Under the pieces are notes generated by a model that saw nothing but the letters and a program-made list of their open reading frames with translations, was not told the DNA's origin and did not search any database. 50,283 nt of DNA from contig JAOPYO010000185.1 of assembly GCA_025964575.1 (NCBI GenBank), positions 1 through 50,283 of the forward strand, written 5' to 3'. Origin of the DNA: Actinomycetes bacterium. Lineage in GTDB: Bacteria; Actinomycetota; Actinomycetes; Streptosporangiales; Streptosporangiaceae. Below are positions 7,032 to 16,900 of the stretch, piece by piece. The translations under genes and the position numbers were made by a program. Positions within the stretch are counted from its first letter, which is position 1; every line of letters begins with the position of its first letter.

Positions 7032-8726
7032 ATGCGGGACGAACGCTACAAGTGGATAGCACTGTCCAACACCACGCTGGGCGTGCTGATGGCCACGCTG
7101 GACGCGTCCATCGTGATCATCTCGCTGCCGGCGATCTTCCGGGGGATCGGCCTGGACCCGCTAGCGCCGGGGAACATCAGCTATCTGCTCTGGATGATCC
7201 TGGGATATCTGCTGGTGCAGGCCGTACTGGTGGTGGCGCTCGGCAGGCTGGGCGACATGTTCGGCCGGGTCCGGTTGTACAACCTCGGCTTCGCGATCTT
7301 CAGCCTGGCCTCGCTCGCGTTGTCGGTGGACCCGTTCACCAGGAGCAGTGGAGCACTCTGGCTCATCGGCTGGCGGCTCGTCCAGGCGTTCGGCGGCGCG
7401 ATGCTCACGGCCAACTCCGCGGCCATCCTGACCGACGCCTTCCCGGCCTCGCAGCGGGGCATGGCGCTGGGCGTCAACCAGGTCACCGCGCTGGCCGGGC
7501 AGTTCCTGGGGCTGGTGGCGGGCGGGCTGCTGGCAGCGATCGACTGGCGAGCCGTGTTCTGGGTGAGTGTGCCCTTCGGCGTCTTCGGCACCATCTGGTC
7601 GTACCGCAGCCTGCGTGAGGCCGGCAGCCCGAAGAAGGCCCGCATCGACTGGGCCGGAAACCTGACGTTCGTGGTGGGCACCGCGGGGATACTGACCGCG
7701 ATCACTTACGGGATCCAGCCGTACGGAGGGGACTCGACGGGCTGGAGCAACCCGTGGGTGCTCGGCGGGCTCACCGCCGGGATCCTGATGCTCGTGCTCT
7801 TCTGCTTCGTGGAGATGAAGGTCGCCGAGCCGATGTTCGACCTGAAGCTGCTCCGGATCAGATCGTTCATGGCCGGTAACCTGGCCACGCTGCTCACCGC
7901 GATCTCCCGGGGTGGCCTGCAGTTCATGCTGATCATCTGGCTGCAGGGGATCTGGCTGCCGCTGCACGGATACGAGTACAAGGACACCCCGCTCTGGGCG
8001 GGAATCTATATGCTCCCGCTCACCGTCGGCTTCCTGATCGCCGGCCCGGTCTCCGGTTACCTGTCGGACCGGTACGGCTCGCGGGCCTTCGCCACCGGCG
8101 GATTGGGGATCACGGCGATGTCCTTCGTCGGGCTCATGCTGCTGCCGGTGGACTTCGCCTACCCGTTGTTCGCCCTGTTGCTGCTGGCCTGCGGGATCGG
8201 CATGGGGATGTTCTCGGCGCCGAACACCTCTTCCATTATGAGCAGCGTGCCGCCCAGCCAGCGCGGGGTCGCCTCGGGCATGCGCGCGACCTTCCAGAAC
8301 TCCGGCAGCGCACTGTCCATCGGCGTCTTCTTCTCGCTCATGATCGCGGGCCTGTCCGGGACGCTGCCCACAACGCTCGCCTCGGGCCTGGAGAGCCACG
8401 GCGTGCCCGCGTCCGCCGCCGCTCACGTCGCGGATCTGCCGCCGGTGAGCACGTTGTTCGCGGCCTTCCTCGGCGACAACCCGATCGGCCACCTGCTCTC
8501 CTCGACCGGGGTGCTGGGCACGTTGTCGGCCCACGATGTGTCAGTCCTGACCGGAAAGCGGTTCTTCCCCGAGCTGATCTCCGCTCCCTTCCATCACGGC
8601 CTGGTGGCGGTGTTCATCAGCGCCGCGGTGATGGCGATCATCGCCGCCATGGCCTCCGCCCTGCGCGGCGGCCGTTACACGCATACAGAAGAGGCTCCTG
8701 TGGAGCAGAAGGAAGCAAAGATATGA
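7032..8726 (+). CDS. MFS multidrug/export transporter, DHA2 (14-TM) type
   Basis: The protein has 564 residues. The start is the ATG before RDERYKWIALSNTTLGVL; a longer in-frame N-terminus is Pro/Arg-rich and not membrane-like. It begins with the DHA2 signature LMATLDASIVIISLPAIFRG, has motif A (GRLGDMFGRVRLYN), the SQRGMALGVNQV loop, and about 14 hydrophobic segments with a long periplasmic loop near 470-520. It is likely proton-driven efflux. The stop overlaps the hydrolase start as ATGA, so export and detoxification are translationally linked. Confidence 0.85.
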   Translation: MRDERYKWIALSNTTLGVLMATLDASIVIISLPAIFRGIGLDPLAPGNISYLLWMILGYLLVQAVLVVALGRLGDMFGRVRLYNLGFAIFSLASLALSVDPFTRSSGALWLIGWRLVQAFGGAMLTANSAAILTDAFPASQRGMALGVNQVTALAGQFLGLVAGGLLAAIDWRAVFWVSVPFGVFGTIWSYRSLREAGSPKKARIDWAGNLTFVVGTAGILTAITYGIQPYGGDSTGWSNPWVLGGLTAGILMLVLFCFVEMKVAEPMFDLKLLRIRSFMAGNLATLLTAISRGGLQFMLIIWLQGIWLPLHGYEYKDTPLWAGIYMLPLTVGFLIAGPVSGYLSDRYGSRAFATGGLGITAMSFVGLMLLPVDFAYPLFALLLLACGIGMGMFSAPNTSSIMSSVPPSQRGVASGMRATFQNSGSALSIGVFFSLMIAGLSGTLPTTLASGLESHGVPASAAAHVADLPPVSTLFAAFLGDNPIGHLLSSTGVLGTLSAHDVSVLTGKRFFPELISAPFHHGLVAVFISAAVMAIIAAMASALRGGRYTHTEEAPVEQKEAKI

Positions 8727-9466
8727 ACGACTCGATGTGGGCCGGTACGGTCACGATCAGCGGACACGACAAGGCCGAACTCGAGGCGTACCTGGCCCGG
8801 CCCCTCGGCGATGACCCTCGCGGCGGCGTGGTGGTGATCCACCACCTGCCCGGGTACGACGACTCCACCAAGGAGATCGTTCGCAGGTTCGCCGCGCACG
8901 GGTACGCGGCGATCTGCCCCAACCTCTACTCGCGCGAAGGCGCCGGCGTCAGCCCCGACGACCAGGCGGCCGCCGTACGGGCGAGAGGCGGTGTCCCGGA
9001 CGAGCAACTCGTCGGCGACGTCGCCGGGGCCGCGGCTCATCTCAACTCCCTCGACCACGCCAACGGCAAGATCGGCGTGATCGGATATTGCTCGGGCGGC
9101 CGGCAGACCTTCCTGGCCGCCTGCTCCCTTCAGATCGACGCCGCGGTGGACTGCTACGGCGCGTTCGTGGTGAACGAGCCGCCCGAGCAGTTCCCGCTCA
9201 AGGCCACGCCGCTGATCTCCAAGGCTCCCGACCTGTCCTGCCCGCTGCTCGGGCTGTTCGGTGCCGAGGACTCGCACCCGACACCGGACGAAGTCGCGGC
9301 GCTCTCCGCCGAACTGCAGAAACTGGGGAAGGAGCACGAGTTCCACACCTTCCCCGACGCCGGGCACGCGTTCTTCTCAGTCGACCGGCCCGCCTACCGC
9401 CCGGCCGCCGCCGTGGCGGGCTGGAAGAAGATCTTCGATTTCTACGGCCGTCACCTCGGCGCCTGA
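8723..9466 (+). CDS. Dienelactone hydrolase family protein
   Basis: The protein has 247 residues with an alpha/beta hydrolase fold. The nucleophile is the Cys of GYCSGG (Cys123), with Asp183 in GAEDSHPTPDE and His215 in DAGHAFF, i.e. the Cys-Asp-His triad of dienelactone hydrolases. VVVIHHLPGYDD is the oxyanion-side strand. Substrate is unknown; lactones, esters or electrophilic natural products are possible. It is translationally coupled to the MFS gene and followed 12 nt later by the DUF6295 gene, which suggests one inducible detoxification operon under the MarR regulator. Confidence 0.85.
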   Translation: MNDSMWAGTVTISGHDKAELEAYLARPLGDDPRGGVVVIHHLPGYDDSTKEIVRRFAAHGYAAICPNLYSREGAGVSPDDQAAAVRARGGVPDEQLVGDVAGAAAHLNSLDHANGKIGVIGYCSGGRQTFLAACSLQIDAAVDCYGAFVVNEPPEQFPLKATPLISKAPDLSCPLLGLFGAEDSHPTPDEVAALSAELQKLGKEHEFHTFPDAGHAFFSVDRPAYRPAAAVAGWKKIFDFYGRHLGA

Positions 9467-9478
9467 AAGGGGACCAGT

Positions 9479-9766
9479 ATGTGCACCTATCTCACCGAAA
9501 AGATCGAGCTCGACGGTGCCGGCAAGGGGGGCTCCGGCTGGTTCACGCTCACCGACGGTGCCGTCTATGTCGACCACCCCTACCACGCATGTCACGAGCA
9601 CACGGTGAACATCGACTTCACCAACCCGGCCGAGGGCCCCTCGGCGCGGGTGGCGGTCGAGCTCACAGAGGAGTCGGCGCTGGCTCTGGTCGAGGCCATC
9701 CAGAAGGCCTTGGCCTCGGCGCCTCCGGGGCTCGCCTCCGCCCGCCCCCGACAGCCCTCGTCCTGA
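9479..9766 (+). CDS. DUF6295 family small protein
   Basis: The protein has 95 residues. It begins MCTYLTEKIELDGAGKG and contains WFTLTDGAVYVDHPYHACHE, then VNIDFTNPAEGPSARVAVEL and a Pro-rich tail. The His/Cys-rich DHPYHACHEH segment could bind metal. This matches the small DUF6295 proteins that often sit beside dienelactone-hydrolase or MarR genes in actinomycetes. The start follows GGGGACCAGT after a 12-nt gap. Function unknown. Confidence 0.7.
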   Translation: MCTYLTEKIELDGAGKGGSGWFTLTDGAVYVDHPYHACHEHTVNIDFTNPAEGPSARVAVELTEESALALVEAIQKALASAPPGLASARPRQPSS

Positions 9767-9827
9767 GCCAACTGGTACAGGACGCCGACGGAGACCCTGC
9801 CCGCGCAGGGTGTCCGCGGGTGCCGGC

Positions 9828-10349
9828 TCAGTTCGCGAACGGCTTGCCGGTCTCGAGCAGAGTCTTGAGGTCACTGAGGACCCAGGCGTGGCCGCCGCCC
9901 GCACCCTGGTCTTCAAGTGCGCCGCCGACGATCGCCGCGAGCTTGGGCGCGCCTTCGAGTTCGTGGATGAGGGTCAGGGAGCAGACCCCGTCCTGGCCCT
10001 GTTTGATCTCGTGGGTGACGCGGGTGACCGGCTCCGCAGCGATGCCCGGGTCCATGAGCATGCGAAACGTCGTGACGAGCTTGCGCGGTGGGTCGGCTTC
10101 CAGGACCTCACCCTCGATGATCACATCCGGGATCTGGTATCCCTGCGCGACGCTGGCCGCCTTGAACGGCTCAGTGGCGCGCACCTTGTAGGCACCACCA
10201 GGGCGCAGGTCGTAGTCGACCAGACCGGTGTAGCCGTAGCGCTCGGTCCACTCCGGCTTGGTGATGGCCTCCCAGATCGCCTCCGGCGTGGCCTTGATGT
10301 AGACGCGGTAGATCTGAGTGGTCGTTGAGGTTCCCGTAGTGGTGGTCAT
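9828..10349 (-). CDS. SRPBCC (AHSA1-type) domain protein
   Basis: The protein has 173 residues from ATG 10349, which overlaps the stop of the ArsR gene as ATGA. It shows the AHSA1 pattern: YRVYIKATPEAIWEAITKPE, YGYTGLVDYDLRPGGAY, DPPRKLVTTFRMLMD, VTHEIKQG and a C-terminal helix VLSDLKTLLETG. The role is ligand binding or a stress response in the cytoplasm. The operon with an ArsR repressor is a common actinobacterial pairing. It differs from the SRPBCC protein at 4844-5599 in lacking the extra C-terminal domain. Confidence 0.85.
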   Translation of the reverse strand: MTTTTGTSTTTQIYRVYIKATPEAIWEAITKPEWTERYGYTGLVDYDLRPGGAYKVRATEPFKAASVAQGYQIPDVIIEGEVLEADPPRKLVTTFRMLMDPGIAAEPVTRVTHEIKQGQDGVCSLTLIHELEGAPKLAAIVGGALEDQGAGGGHAWVLSDLKTLLETGKPFAN

Positions 10350-10666
10350 GCCTCGTTCTCCAGTTCTGCCTTGAGGTCCGCGAGCGCCGTTACCTGGCGC
10401 TCCGTGTACTTGTCGATCCACCGGTCGTGGATCAGCCGGATCGGCACGGGGTTCAGGAAGTGCAGCTTTTCCCGGCCGGACCGTCGCGTGACCACCAGGC
10501 CTGCGTCCTCGAGCACGCGCAGGTGCTTCATCACGCCGAAGCGGGTCATGTCCAGCTCGGACTCAAGCTCGGTGAGCGTGCGGCCGTCACGCACGAAGAG
10601 CCGGTCGAGCAGGAGTCGGCGTGTCGGGTCGGCGAGCGCCTTGAACACCCGGTCGTCATCGGTCAC
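10346..10666 (-). CDS. ArsR family transcriptional repressor
   Basis: The protein has 106 residues. I chose GTG 10666 (TDDDRVFKALADPTRR) because a TTGACA/TATTTT promoter places the transcription start at or beside this codon. The longer GTG at 10696 would lie inside the promoter. The winged helix is classical: FKALADPTRRLLLDRL, LTELESELDMTRFGVMKHLR and VLEDAGLVVTRRSGREKLHF. No ArsR metal-binding Cys pair is visible. It is translationally coupled to the SRPBCC gene. Confidence 0.85.
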   Translation of the reverse strand: MTDDDRVFKALADPTRRLLLDRLFVRDGRTLTELESELDMTRFGVMKHLRVLEDAGLVVTRRSGREKLHFLNPVPIRLIHDRWIDKYTERQVTALADLKAELENEA

Positions 10667-10703
10667 GTCACCGAAAATACGTGACCAAAAGGTCACATGT
10701 CAA
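10661..10703 (-). promoter_or_regulatory. Promoter with embedded palindromic operators; likely leaderless
   Basis: On the - strand, a -35 TTGACA (10703-10698), an 18-nt spacer and a -10 TATTTT (10679-10674) stand 7 nt before GTG 10666. The spacer is filled by the perfect palindrome GTGACC-TTTT-GGTCAC (10696-10681). A second inverted pair, GGTCACGT/ACGTGACC, spans 10661-10686 and covers the -10 and the start. A repressor bound here would block polymerase, so ArsR autoregulation is likely. The transcript would have essentially no 5' leader. Confidence 0.7.
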
Positions 10704-10876
10704 TGCTCGAAGATGACGCCCCGGCACTTGACGCTGTCGCGCCGCCGAGGCATCCGTAACCTACTTGTTCCAAAATGATATGGTTATTAATGCCATGCCC
10801 GCGCCGGTGACCCGCTGGACCGCCACGTCACCGCTGCCTGCCCGAACTGGGGCTGAGGGTGACCGACGGAACGCCT

Positions 10877-12580
10877 CTACCGCGGAAGACGGCGCGAGGC
10901 TCGGGTAGCGCTGGCCTCCAGCAGGCTGTGGACCTGGAGCGTCTGTTCGGCGTCGGGGCCGAACAGACGCAGACAGGTCTCGTGGAGCTGCTGCGCGAAG
11001 GTGTACGCCTCGGCGAACTGGCCGAGATCGTGGTGGATCCAGCCGATCAGCTGACGGCTGTCGATGGTGTCCTCGTGGTCGGAACCCAGCACGCGCGACT
11101 GCGCGTGGGCGACGTCGTACGCCAACGGCAGCGCCTCGGCGTTCCGCCCCAGCATGTGCAGAGTCCAGGCGACGGTGTTGCGGCTGTCGAGCGTGTCGGT
11201 GTCGTCGGGGCCCAGGACCTGCGTGCGCGCCGATGCGACCCCCGCCGCGATCGGCAGGGCGTCCGCGTGACGGCCGAGCGAATAGAGGATCTTCGCCAGC
11301 AGATGCCAGCTGCTCAACGTGTTGGCGTGGTACTGGCCGAGCAGCCGGGAGCGCGCCTCCGCGGCGCCGTAGACGACGCGCTCGGCCTCCGCCTCCCTGT
11401 CCAGCATGTACAACGCCGTTCCGACGAGGTGCCTGCTGCTGAGTGTCTCGGGATGCTCCGGCCCGAGCAGTTGCATCCGTGTCCGCACCACGTGGTCCGC
11501 CAGCGCGAGGGCCTCGCTGAACCGCCCCTCGTGGCAGTACTCGACCGCGATCTGGTGCTGGTGCTCCAGATCAGTGGTCCGGGGGTCGGAGGGCGGTTCG
11601 TCGCGGGTGCCTGCTGGTCGTGGCTGGGCCGGTACGGCCGAGTACGGCGGTTCCCAGCGTGCGTCTTGGGATGGCGGTTCCTGGCGTACGGCCTGGGGCG
11701 GCGCCGTGGATGAAGCGAGTGACGGGTCGGTGGTCACCACGCCCGAATGGGCCGCGCGGAGGGTCTGCAGCCGGCGCGTGACCGTGGCGGCGTCGGCGGG
11801 ACGGCCTGCGGGCTCCTTCGCCAGCAACTCGCGGACGAGCAGATCCACGTCCTCGGGGAGGTCCCCGTTGAACGCTCGGGGGCCCGGCGGGGTGACGTTG
11901 AGGTGGCCGTTGATGAGGACCGGGATGCCCTGGTCCGTGGGAAACGGCGGACGCCCGCACAGCAACTGGTGCAGCAGGCAGCCCAGGGCGTACAGGTCGG
12001 TGCGTCCGTCGACCTCTCCCGTCGTGAACTGCTCGGGCGCCATGTAGACCGGGGTGCCGATCATCCCGTTCCCGGTGAGCCTGGTGGCGGACTCGACGAA
12101 CCGGGCGATCCCGAAGTCACAGATCTTCACCCAGCCGTCCCCGATGACGATCAGGTTGGCGGGCTTGATGTCGCGGTGCACGATCCCACGCGCGTGGGCG
12201 GTGGCCAGGGCGCCGCTGATCTGGACGGCGATCGACAATGACTCGTCGAGCGGAAGCCCCTCGGGATGCCGGACCAGCACCTTGCCGAGGTCGTCGCCGT
12301 CGAGCAGCTCCATCACGAGGTACAGCAACTGCTCGGGTGCGTGCTCATCGATGTCGTGGACGACGGTGATGCCCGGGTGCTGGAGGCCGGCGGCGAGCTG
12401 TGCCTCGCGCCGGAACCGGGTCACGAGCTTCGGGTCGGCGTCGGCCTGGACGGGCAGCAGCTTGACGGCCACGGATCTGTCCAGCCGCAGGTCGGTGGCG
12501 CGCCAGACCTCGCCCATCCCGCCCCGGCCGATCCGCTCCGCCAATCGGTAGCGACCGCCCAGTTCGAGCCCTTCGCGCAC
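10877..12580 (-). CDS. Serine/threonine protein kinase with C-terminal TPR repeats
   Basis: The protein has 567 residues; its GTG start has GGAGG 5 nt upstream. The kinase domain (about 10-275) is complete: IGRGGMGEVW glycine loop, Lys40 in VAVKLL, HRDIKPAN with catalytic Asp137, DFG at 155-157 and APE at 181-183. A Pro-rich linker (about 285-345) leads to about five 42-residue TPR units with the recurring pattern LGPxHxxTLxSR. No transmembrane segment or PASTA domain is present, so it is probably cytoplasmic, with the TPRs recruiting partners. It stands alone and reads away from the PTM cluster. Confidence 0.9.
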   Translation of the reverse strand: MREGLELGGRYRLAERIGRGGMGEVWRATDLRLDRSVAVKLLPVQADADPKLVTRFRREAQLAAGLQHPGITVVHDIDEHAPEQLLYLVMELLDGDDLGKVLVRHPEGLPLDESLSIAVQISGALATAHARGIVHRDIKPANLIVIGDGWVKICDFGIARFVESATRLTGNGMIGTPVYMAPEQFTTGEVDGRTDLYALGCLLHQLLCGRPPFPTDQGIPVLINGHLNVTPPGPRAFNGDLPEDVDLLVRELLAKEPAGRPADAATVTRRLQTLRAAHSGVVTTDPSLASSTAPPQAVRQEPPSQDARWEPPYSAVPAQPRPAGTRDEPPSDPRTTDLEHQHQIAVEYCHEGRFSEALALADHVVRTRMQLLGPEHPETLSSRHLVGTALYMLDREAEAERVVYGAAEARSRLLGQYHANTLSSWHLLAKILYSLGRHADALPIAAGVASARTQVLGPDDTDTLDSRNTVAWTLHMLGRNAEALPLAYDVAHAQSRVLGSDHEDTIDSRQLIGWIHHDLGQFAEAYTFAQQLHETCLRLFGPDAEQTLQVHSLLEASATRASRRLPR

Positions 12581-12939
12581 ACCCGCCTCCGCTCACACCT
12601 GTCGAGGGGAATTGTCCCAAGCAATCGGGCGGGACCGCCACCCGGATCGGTCAGCCGACACAGGTGGAGCAGCTCGTCAGACTGTGGACGATCTCCTGCG
12701 CTACCGTCTTCGCGTCGTTCAGGACTCCGCTCTTCGGCGGCGGCGCACTCAATCGTCCCCAAGCCGCGATGACTACGGTTAGTATTCATATCGCTACTCT
12801 CGGTGACGATCGATGAGGGAGGGTGTCTCGCTCGGGGTATCGCCATCGGTCTGCCGTCGGCCGCCGCTGTGGTTGTTGTGCCCTCCGTTGTCCTGGCCGG
12901 CGTGCGCCTGCTCGAAATCCCTGTAGCTGGATGGGTGGT
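12581..12939. other. Intergenic region upstream of the PTM cluster
   Basis: About 360 bases between the divergent kinase and the ftdA-like gene. No convincing ORF is present. The stretch near 12775-12790 (TAGTATTCATATC) is AT-rich and could hold the PTM operon promoter. No regulator gene lies beside the cluster. Confidence 0.4.
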
Positions 12940-13872
12940 ATGGATATTCCGTCCGAAATCGATTCCGGTCCGCCGTGCCTACGGCGAGGAATAGATGATG
13001 ATCCGACGTTCCCGCTATGTTCCATCCTGCGTCGTATCGCCTATCCGATACTGCTCGCAGCCGTGGTCTCCGTAGTCGCGGCGACATGGCACTACCGTTG
13101 GGATCTCGGCCAGGTCAGCTTCCTTTTCCTGGTCGGCACCATCGCCTATCTAGCGATGCTCGAGCGGTTGATTCCCTATGAGCGCGAATGGCATCCCAGC
13201 CCTGGCGAATGGGGTTGGTACGGCGTCTACTTCCTGCTGACCATGGTCGGCGGCGGTCTGGCACAACTGCTGGTGATGGCCGTCGTCGGCGTTGTGTCGC
13301 CACCCGATCCGGTGCTTGCGCCGTGGGCGGAGCTCCCGTTGACCCTGCTGCTCGGCTCGCTGGCCAGTTACCTGGTGCACCGGCTGGGGCACATCCACCC
13401 GTGGCTGTGGCGCCTGCACGGCGTGCACCACGTGCCGGAAAAGGTCAACGTCGCCAACAACGGCGTCAACCATGTCTTCGACATCGTACTCGCGCAGGGC
13501 ACCGTGCAGCTGGCGCTGGCGTTGTTCGGATTCTCGAGGGAATCCGTGTTCGCTGTGGGTCTCTTCGTCGTCGCGCAGGGCTATTTCGTGCACGCCAACA
13601 TCGATGTCCGCATCGGCTGGCTCAACCACGTTTTCGCGAGCCCCGAACAGCATCGCCTGCATCACAGTGCCGACCTGTCCGAAGCCGGCCACTACGGCTC
13701 CGATCTGTCGATCTGGGACCGCGTGTTCGGAAGCTTCACCTGGCATCCCGACCGCAAGCCGGTTGCGGTCGGACTGCGGGACCCCGCGTCATTCCCGAGG
13801 ACAGGCGCTGTCGTCGACAGCTTTCTCCACCCCTGGCGTCGTCCCACGAAGGCCAGCGGACAGTCCGCTTGA
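12940..13872 (+). CDS. ftdA: Sterol desaturase/fatty acid hydroxylase-family hydroxylase of the PTM cluster (FtdA-like)
   Basis: The protein has 310 residues from ATG 12940 (preceded by GGGTGG); 12931 is an alternative. It is an integral-membrane di-iron hydroxylase with several hydrophobic helices (LLAAVVSVVAATW, FLFLVGTIAYLAMLERL, VYFLLTMVGGGLAQLLVMAV) and the His clusters HRLGHIHP, LHGVHHVPE, NHVF and EQHRLHHS. In PTM pathways such as frontalamide and HSAF, the sterol-desaturase homologue hydroxylates the ornithine-derived C-3 position. It is the first gene of the cluster and lies just upstream of the megasynthase, which supports the role. The product-specific step is inferred from homology. 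Confidence 0.8.
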   Translation: MDIPSEIDSGPPCLRRGIDDDPTFPLCSILRRIAYPILLAAVVSVVAATWHYRWDLGQVSFLFLVGTIAYLAMLERLIPYEREWHPSPGEWGWYGVYFLLTMVGGGLAQLLVMAVVGVVSPPDPVLAPWAELPLTLLLGSLASYLVHRLGHIHPWLWRLHGVHHVPEKVNVANNGVNHVFDIVLAQGTVQLALALFGFSRESVFAVGLFVVAQGYFVHANIDVRIGWLNHVFASPEQHRLHHSADLSEAGHYGSDLSIWDRVFGSFTWHPDRKPVAVGLRDPASFPRTGAVVDSFLHPWRRPTKASGQSA

Positions 13873-13940
13873 CCGGCCCAGACAGCGCATATTGCCATTC
13901 CATGCTCGCGCCGCAGCGCCACGACACAAGGATTTCGACG

Positions 13941-16900
13941 GTGACGGACTCAAGTAACGCCGCCTCCCGCGACAAGGTAGCCATCATCGGTATCGGTTGC
14001 CGGCTGCCCGGCAGCGCGTCCGACTACCGGGCGTTCTGGCAGAACCTGATCAACGGCAGGGACTGCATCACGCGGACGCCGGCCGACCGCTACGACGTCG
14101 CGACGCTCGGCAGCCGGGACAAGGCCAAGCCCGGGCGTCTGATCGGCGGCCGCGGTGGCTACATCGACGGCTTCGACGAGTTCGATCCGGCCTTCTTCGG
14201 CATCAGCCCGCGTGAGGCGGACCACATGGACCCGCAGCAGCGCAAACTGCTGGAGGTGGCCTGGGAGGCTCTGGAGGACGGCGGACAGAAGCCGGCGGAA
14301 CTGGCCGGACACGACGTCGGTGTGTTCGTCGGCGCGTTCACGCTGGACTACAAGATCCTGCAGTTCGCCGACCTCAGCTTCGACACGCTGGCCGCGCACA
14401 CCGCGACCGGCACCATGATGACGATGGTGTCGAACCGCATCTCGTACTGCTTCGACTTCCGCGGTCCCAGCGTTTCGATCGACACCGCGTGCAGTTCGTC
14501 ACTGGTGGCCATGCATCTGGCGTGCCAGAGCCTATGCCGTGGCGAGACCAGCCTCGCGCTCGCCGGAGGCACGCTGCTGCACATGACGCCGCAGTACACC
14601 ATCGCCGAGACGAAGGGCGGCTTCCTGTCTCCCGAGGGCCGGTCGTGCACGTTCGACGCCTCGGCCAACGGCTACGTGCGCGCCGAGGGCGTCGGCGTGG
14701 TCGCGCTCAAGCGTCTGGAGGACAGCCTGCGCGACGGCGATCCGATCCACGCGGTGATCATCGGCAGCGGTGTCAACCAGGACGGCCGCACCAACGGCAT
14801 CACCGTGCCGAACCCGGATGCCCAGGTCACCCTCATCGAGCGCGTCTGCGCCGAGGCGGGCATCGAGCCCGGCAGCCTGCAGTACATCGAGGCGCACGGC
14901 ACCTCGACGCCGGTCGGCGATCCGATCGAGGCCAATGCGCTCGGTCGGGCGCTGTCGATCGGGCGGAAGCCGGGCGCCAAGTGTTATGTCGGCTCGGTCA
15001 AGACGAACATCGGCCACACCGAATCGGCTGCCGGCATCGCCGGGTTGATCAAGACCGTGCTGTGTCTCAAGCACCGGAAGATCCCGCCCCACATCAACCT
15101 GGAGCAGATCAACCCCGATATCGACCTGGCGTCGTTGCCGTACGAGATTCCGACCCGGCCGACCGATTGGCCAGAGCACGAAGGGCCCGCGCGGGCCGGT
15201 GTGAACTCGTTCGGCTTCGGCGGCACCAATGCGCACGTCCTGCTGGAAGAGGCACCGGTGCTGTGTTCTCCCGGGGGACGACCAGCGGGCCCCCGGCCGG
15301 GCTACACCATCCTGCCGTTGACCGCGCGTGACCCGGTCGTGTTCCCTGAGCTGGTCAAAGGCATTCGGCAGGAGCTCGCCGGTGTCGACGGCACGGCCGT
15401 GTCGCTGTCCGATCTCGGCTACACGCTGGCCCACCGCCGCCAGCATCTCGAGTCGCGTCTGTCGATCGTGTATTCGTCGCGTGCATCGTTGGACGAAGGC
15501 CTTGCCGCGTACCTGGGGGGCGAGGCGCATCCGCATGTGCTCCTCGACCAGCAACGTGACGGGCGACAGCGGCGCCTGGTCTGGGTCTTCACCGGCATGG
15601 GGCCGCAGTGGTGGGCGATGGGGCGCCAGCTGTTCGAGAGCGAACCGGTCTACCGCGAAGCGGTCGAGCGTTGCGATCGCGAGATCGGCAAGCTCACCGG
15701 CTGGTCGCTGGTCGAGGAGCTGGGCGCCGACGAAGCCGATTCGAAGATGAGCGAGACCTGGCTGGCACAGCCGGCCAACTTCGCCGTGCAGGTCGGCCTG
15801 GCAGCGCTGTGGCGCAGGTACGGCGTGCAGCCCGACGCCATGGTCGGGCACAGCACTGGTGAGGTCGCGGCGTTCTACGAAGCCGGGGTCTACACCCTGG
15901 AGGACGCGGTCAAGGTCGTCGTACACCGCAGCCGCCTGCAGCAGAAGCTGGTCGGCACCGGCACCATGCTCGCGGTGAGCCTGTCCGAGGCCGAGGCGGT
16001 GCGTCGCGTGCGGCCCTACGGTGACCGCGTGTCGGTGGCCGCGGTCAACAGCCCGACCGCGATCACCCTCGCGGGAGACGAGGACGCGCTCGCGCGACTC
16101 GCCGCCGAACTGCAGGCCGAGCAGATCTTCGCCAGGCTTCTCTCCGTACGTGTGCCGTACCACAGCGCGCGGATGGAGCTGATCAAGGACGAGCTGCTGT
16201 CCTCGCTGGCCGGGCTGGAACCGCGAGCCGCGCGGGTGCCGCTGTACCTGACCGGACAGGAGGGCGTCGCGCACGGCACCGAACTGGACGCGGGCTACTG
16301 GTGGAAGAACGTCCGGGGCAGCGTCCATTTCCGCGCGGCGATCGATCGCCTGGTCGACGACGGCTACAGCCTGTTCCATGAGATCGGCCCGCACCCCGTA
16401 CTCGGCCATTCGATCCAGGAATGCCTCGACAGCAGGAACGCGGAAGGAAGGACGCTGCCCTCGATCCGCCGCCAGGAAGACGAAGCGGCGCGCTTCACCA
16501 CGTCATTGGCCACGCTGCACAACCTGGGAGTCGACATCGGGTGGGATGTGCTGCATCCCGCCGGTAGCCCGGTGAGGCTGCCGCGCTATCCGTGGAAGCG
16601 CGACCGTTACTGGGTGGAGCCCAGACCGGTCGAGCAGATCCGGCTCGGTCAACTCGACCACCCGCTGCTGGGCCGTCGCATGGCCAACGCCGAACCGACG
16701 TGGGAGGCAAAGCTCGACACCGAGAGGATGCCGTACCTGAGCGATCACCGGATTCAGGGCAGCGTGCTGTTCCCGGCGGCGGGCTACCTGGAGATGGCGA
16801 CGCAGGCGGTGCGGGCGATGACCGGCGGCACCGAGGCGACACTGGCCGACATCGAGCTGCGAAAGGCGCTGTTCCTGCCCGACGGCGAGGTCAGGACGGT

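Noticed and set aside
7161..8534. 457-codon ORF antisense to the MFS gene
   Set aside because: Composition is Arg/Glu/Gln/His-rich with no fold signature; the + strand has 14 membrane helices.
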